Shown piece by piece: positions 60,772 to 64,000 of a stretch of DNA of 64,000 nucleotides. Below the pieces are notes generated by a model. It made no database searches. It was not told the origin of the DNA and worked only from the letters and a program-made list of their open reading frames with translations. Every line of letters begins with the position of its first letter. The first letter of the stretch is position 1. Source of the stretch: Trogon surrucura. Taxonomy: Eukaryota > Chordata > Aves > Trogoniformes > Trogonidae. Both the position numbers and the translations under genes were made by a program. The DNA is taken from positions 56,655,135 to 56,719,134 of the forward strand of contig CM036619.1 of assembly GCA_020746105.1 (NCBI GenBank), read 5' to 3'.

Positions 60772-63239
60772 ATTGTTAACAGATTTCTCTGCTGGGTAGC
60801 CTGTTTGTGTGTGTCGTACTTTTAGAAGGGATTCCTAACAAGTTCATTTTTCATGATAATTTGCTACTTGTGACAAATGGCTGTTTTGAAGTTTATTTGC
60901 TTAAGTCTTTGGCTTAGACTGTTGTAATTGAAGCTCGGGATTAAAAAAAATGTTTCCATTCCATTTGTTTAAAAATATGAACTGTTTTCTGGCTTCTTTC
61001 AGCTACAGAGAGGATGGTTATCAAACTTGTTTTGAGACAGAATAATTTTGATACCCAGCAGGTACAAATACCAGACACAAGTATTTTCAATGTATTAACA
61101 ATTTGCTTGGATTGTGCGGGAGTGTAAGAATCAACCTTCTGTTCTATCTTTGGGTCTTTTGAGTGTCTTCCAGGAGTCAGCATGATTTTCTGATTTCATA
61201 AGGGTACTTAATTCACATATGTTAACTTACTTGGTTTGTAATTTTGTTTTAGCAGATATTCACAAATGCAATTTGATTCATGCAGACACCCCCAGTGAAT
61301 TCCATGATTCAGAAGAGTTGATATTTGCTGACTGAGCCTCAGTTGCTCACCCTTCGAAAATGAAAATAATTTTTATGCAACTCTTGGCAGATCTGCCTGT
61401 GTTAACCATGTATAGCTGAGTTCTAGAGAATGCATTATTTGACGGTCTGAAATGCTTCCCTGCACCTAATCTTATGTCTTGCCTCATCTCTGAGTATGTC
61501 ATAAAAACAGACAGTAGTATTGGAACAAAATATTATCTGTACTTCTGACTAAGCATACTCCAGTACAGGGAATTACTTTGAACTGAAAAATTGTGGAAGG
61601 GGTATAATCCTGTAAGCAAAATTGTGTATGCTCTTGGGCAGCTTGACTTGATGTGGTGCAGCGAAGTGTGTTAGACCTTGGTATATGCACACTTTTATGT
61701 AGCTGAGAAAAAATGTTCTGGAGATGTATGTTATCTTGGTTGCCTTTGATTTCTAGTGCTTTTTTTTAAAAAAAAAGAAGAAAATTTTAATTACATCATG
61801 TTCTGTCATTGCTCACTGTGGTAAACTTTTTTATAAAATTTTGCATATGTGCAAGGAAGATAATGAAGAAAATGCAAATACTGCTTATCTTTTCACGTAA
61901 GCATGCAAGCACAGATGTTTCTAATTACTCGTTCCAGTGTCTGCATTCAAGTCTTCTTCCATCCCACTGACTGGAAAAACTATGTTAAAGTCGTGATTAT
62001 TTTGGTTCCACTGGTTCAGAATGGTGTAATTCTCCTGATTTTTTTTTTTTTTTTTTTTTCTTTTCTCTCTAATAGAACATTGTTACATCAAACTTTCATA
62101 GCCTGTTCCAAACCGATTACATGGAAAATAATGAAAGCAATAGCATGCAGGATCTAGTTTGCTTCAGACAGAGCAGTCATTCCTGCATTGAAGGGGAAAA
62201 AAATAAATCCTATGGAAGATCTTTAAATGTTTACAGCATAGTGTATGGAGGATTTCAAAGGTAACTAGTACTTTCAGGACTTGAGAGCAGAAAAAGAAGT
62301 CTTTGCTTAGTGCAGCTGACTTGGGTTTTGATGTGTGGCAGCAGAAGTAATGTAAAAACAATGGTAAAATCTGATTGACGTAACTTCATAAATAACAAAC
62401 AGGTGGTGGTAAAACTTGGTCGTGGTTTAAGTAATGTCTTCAAACTGAAAGTGTGCAGTGGTCCCATAAATGGTGTACTTACTAATGGTATAAGGACACT
62501 GTCTTGGTTTCCAGTGATCCCTTCATGGCTGTATATAAAATATAATGCTGAAACTTTTTTGCTCTCAGGAGTCACTTTGGATGAGATCAGCTGTATTCAG
62601 TGAATTATGTAATATGGATTAAATAGTTTGTCTTTGTTCCTGAAATGGTTAAAACTTCTTACTTTGTCTGCCTGCTTACTTGTATAGGTAAACACTGGGA
62701 AACACAGTGTCGCCGCTGTGCCTGGTGGTACGGTCAGATAATGATGTCCATAAAGTCGTGTGAGGCTAAATGTGCTACTTCAGTTAAATATGCGTTGCAG
62801 GCTGCTCTTCTGATTTCTCAAAAGGGCAAGGTAGAACAAGTATACAGTATCAAAGTAGTATTTTAAAGTTTTTATGAATATAGCACTTTAAAAAAGGCTA
62901 GTATGATGGTTCAGGGGGAAAAGAAACTAGTTAAATAGAAGATACATCTGTAATAATTCTGGGCATCAAATGTAACCCACTTAAAATATATGAAGTTCAT
63001 TTAAGAAAAAGTTATTTGTATCAATACACGATTTATTTTTGCATTTCTATGCATTCTCTAAAAGCAGTTGACAAACACTGTTGCCCAGACTTGCATGTTT
63101 CTGCTGCTATGATTGAAGCCAATTTACATAGAAGAAGCAACCAAACACTAACTTGGAACTTCATTATCCTCTTGGGAGGAGGGAGGGTGGAGAGAGGAAG
63201 TGGAAGGTGACATTTTGCCAAAGGGGGAAAGACAAAGTC

Positions 63240-63301
63240 AATAAACAAAACTTATATTTCAGGCCTTCCTCAAAGATATTAAATGTTGAAGTGTTAATAA
63301 A
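63240..63301 (+). terminator. VAPA: VAPA distal poly(A) signal pair
   Basis: Two AATAAA hexamers, 63240-63245 and 63296-63301. The second has a T-rich downstream stretch (gtcctttttcttttgg). Confidence 0.45.
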
Positions 63302-64000
63302 CTATTAAAAATGTAGTAGTGTCCTTTTTCTTTTGGAACTTCTCTGTGACTATATACATTATGTAGACTGCTGATACTGAATAGGTATATGTAGTCCACC
63401 TCGCAGATGGTGTAACTGTCCTGCTTGTAGGTACTGCTAGTAAATAGCATGAAGCTCCTTTGGATGAAGATTAAGTGTTGGAGTGAAGAGCAGGGGCCTG
63501 AATCCAGGCAACACAGAGGATGCTGCTGGTTTGTCAGATTTATGAGTTGCCATGACAAGGAGTTTTCTTTTTCCTGTTTGGAGTCCCTTGGTATTTGTCC
63601 TTGAACTGACTTGCCAGGGCAAACGTTTGCTTCAGGCTGTGGCAAAAGGTGGAACAAGCACTGTGCAGTTACGGGCCCCACTCTTCCTGTTGCAGATGGG
63701 TTGAATTTTTGTAGCTGTCCTTTTAGCCATGTCGCTGTGGACAATAGTTCCCTGCTTTGCTTTCTCTGCTGGGTCCTGTCGAACGGCTTAGCAGGGTGTG
63801 TCCTGGAAGGCACATCCACCCTGTGTAGTGCTGACCACTGCTGCCGGGGCGGCTCTGGCTCTGCTGGTGCTGAGGTTCCGTGGCAGCTTTAGATTGGTGG
63901 CACATTTAAATGTTGGACAGGAGGGGGAGCTAAATACAGGGGTCAATTTTCCACAAGGGTTTGAGTTCCTGTAGGAAGGACTGAAACTAAGGATGTTAAT
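63302..64000. other. Downstream flank, no recognised gene
   Basis: GC content rises somewhat near 63.6-63.9 kb. An open minus-strand frame (63259-63819, 186 codons) has no known motif. It may be an extended VAPA 3'UTR or intergenic DNA. The next gene expected by synteny (APCDD1) is not seen. Confidence 0.4.

Larger units (their letters stand above)
60169..63301 (+). other. VAPA: VAPA 3'UTR (proximal to distal ends)
   Basis: Several canonical poly(A) signals follow the stop, so the UTR could be about 0.3, 0.6 or 3.1 kb long. The first 270 bp are GC-balanced and unusually free of stops (an open frame of 79 codons at 60196-60435). The later part is AT-rich without recognised repeats. Mammalian VAPA also has a long 3'UTR, from general knowledge. 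Confidence 0.6.

Noticed and set aside
63259..63819. 186-codon minus-strand open frame near the right edge
   Set aside because: No known motif, composition unlike a typical protein, and it overlaps the VAPA distal poly(A) signals on the other strand. Treated as chance.
1..64000. tRNA, rRNA, CRISPR or bacterial-type operons
   Set aside because: None seen. The spliced genes, CpG island and CR1 content are vertebrate.

Overview
This is a vertebrate, almost certainly avian, nuclear DNA window. Two multi-exon genes are recognisable by their proteins, and interspersed repeats are dominated by CR1 LINE fragments in all states of decay, with LTR remnants and no Alu- or L1-like DNA. The species cannot be named from the sequence alone.

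Layout. 1-8237 is the end of the last intron of RAB31. 8238-8335 is the last coding exon of RAB31 (+), ending in the prenylated Cys-Cys. A 3'UTR follows, with candidate poly(A) signals at 8609, 11313, 11816 and 11861. About 12-27 kb is intergenic. It holds an old CR1-like copy, a minus-strand solo-LTR-like element (19939-20405), an ancient minus-strand CR1-like copy, a CR1 tail and a compact 96-bp element with a perfect 5-bp target duplication (25358-25453). A CpG island (about 27.13-28.76 kb) carries ZNF143-, NRF1- and YY1-like motifs and the first exon of VAPA (+). VAPA fills the rest: six constitutive coding exons from 27898 to 60168 encode 249 residues (MSP domain, coiled coil, C-terminal membrane anchor). 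Its 20.8-kb first intron and 5.8-kb second intron contain most of the younger CR1 copies, including one CR1 nested in another.

The gene order RAB31-VAPA on one strand matches the amniote block that I recall from human chromosome 18. TXNDC2, which lies between them in human, was not found. RAB31 is a Rab5-subfamily trafficking GTPase and VAPA is the ER receptor for FFAT-motif proteins. Both act in membrane traffic, but nothing here suggests they are co-regulated.

The observations most worth following are: (i) a diverged 123-bp in-frame cassette exon of VAPA (57616-57738), placed where the mammalian long isoform has its extra 45 residues and retaining matching landmarks; (ii) the 96-bp hairpin-rich element at 25358; (iii) the nested CR1 with ATCCT flanks; (iv) a perfect hairpin at an internal-deletion junction in a CR1 copy that is nearly identical to a neighbour 3 kb away; and (v) a pair of inverted ZNF143-like sites in the VAPA promoter.
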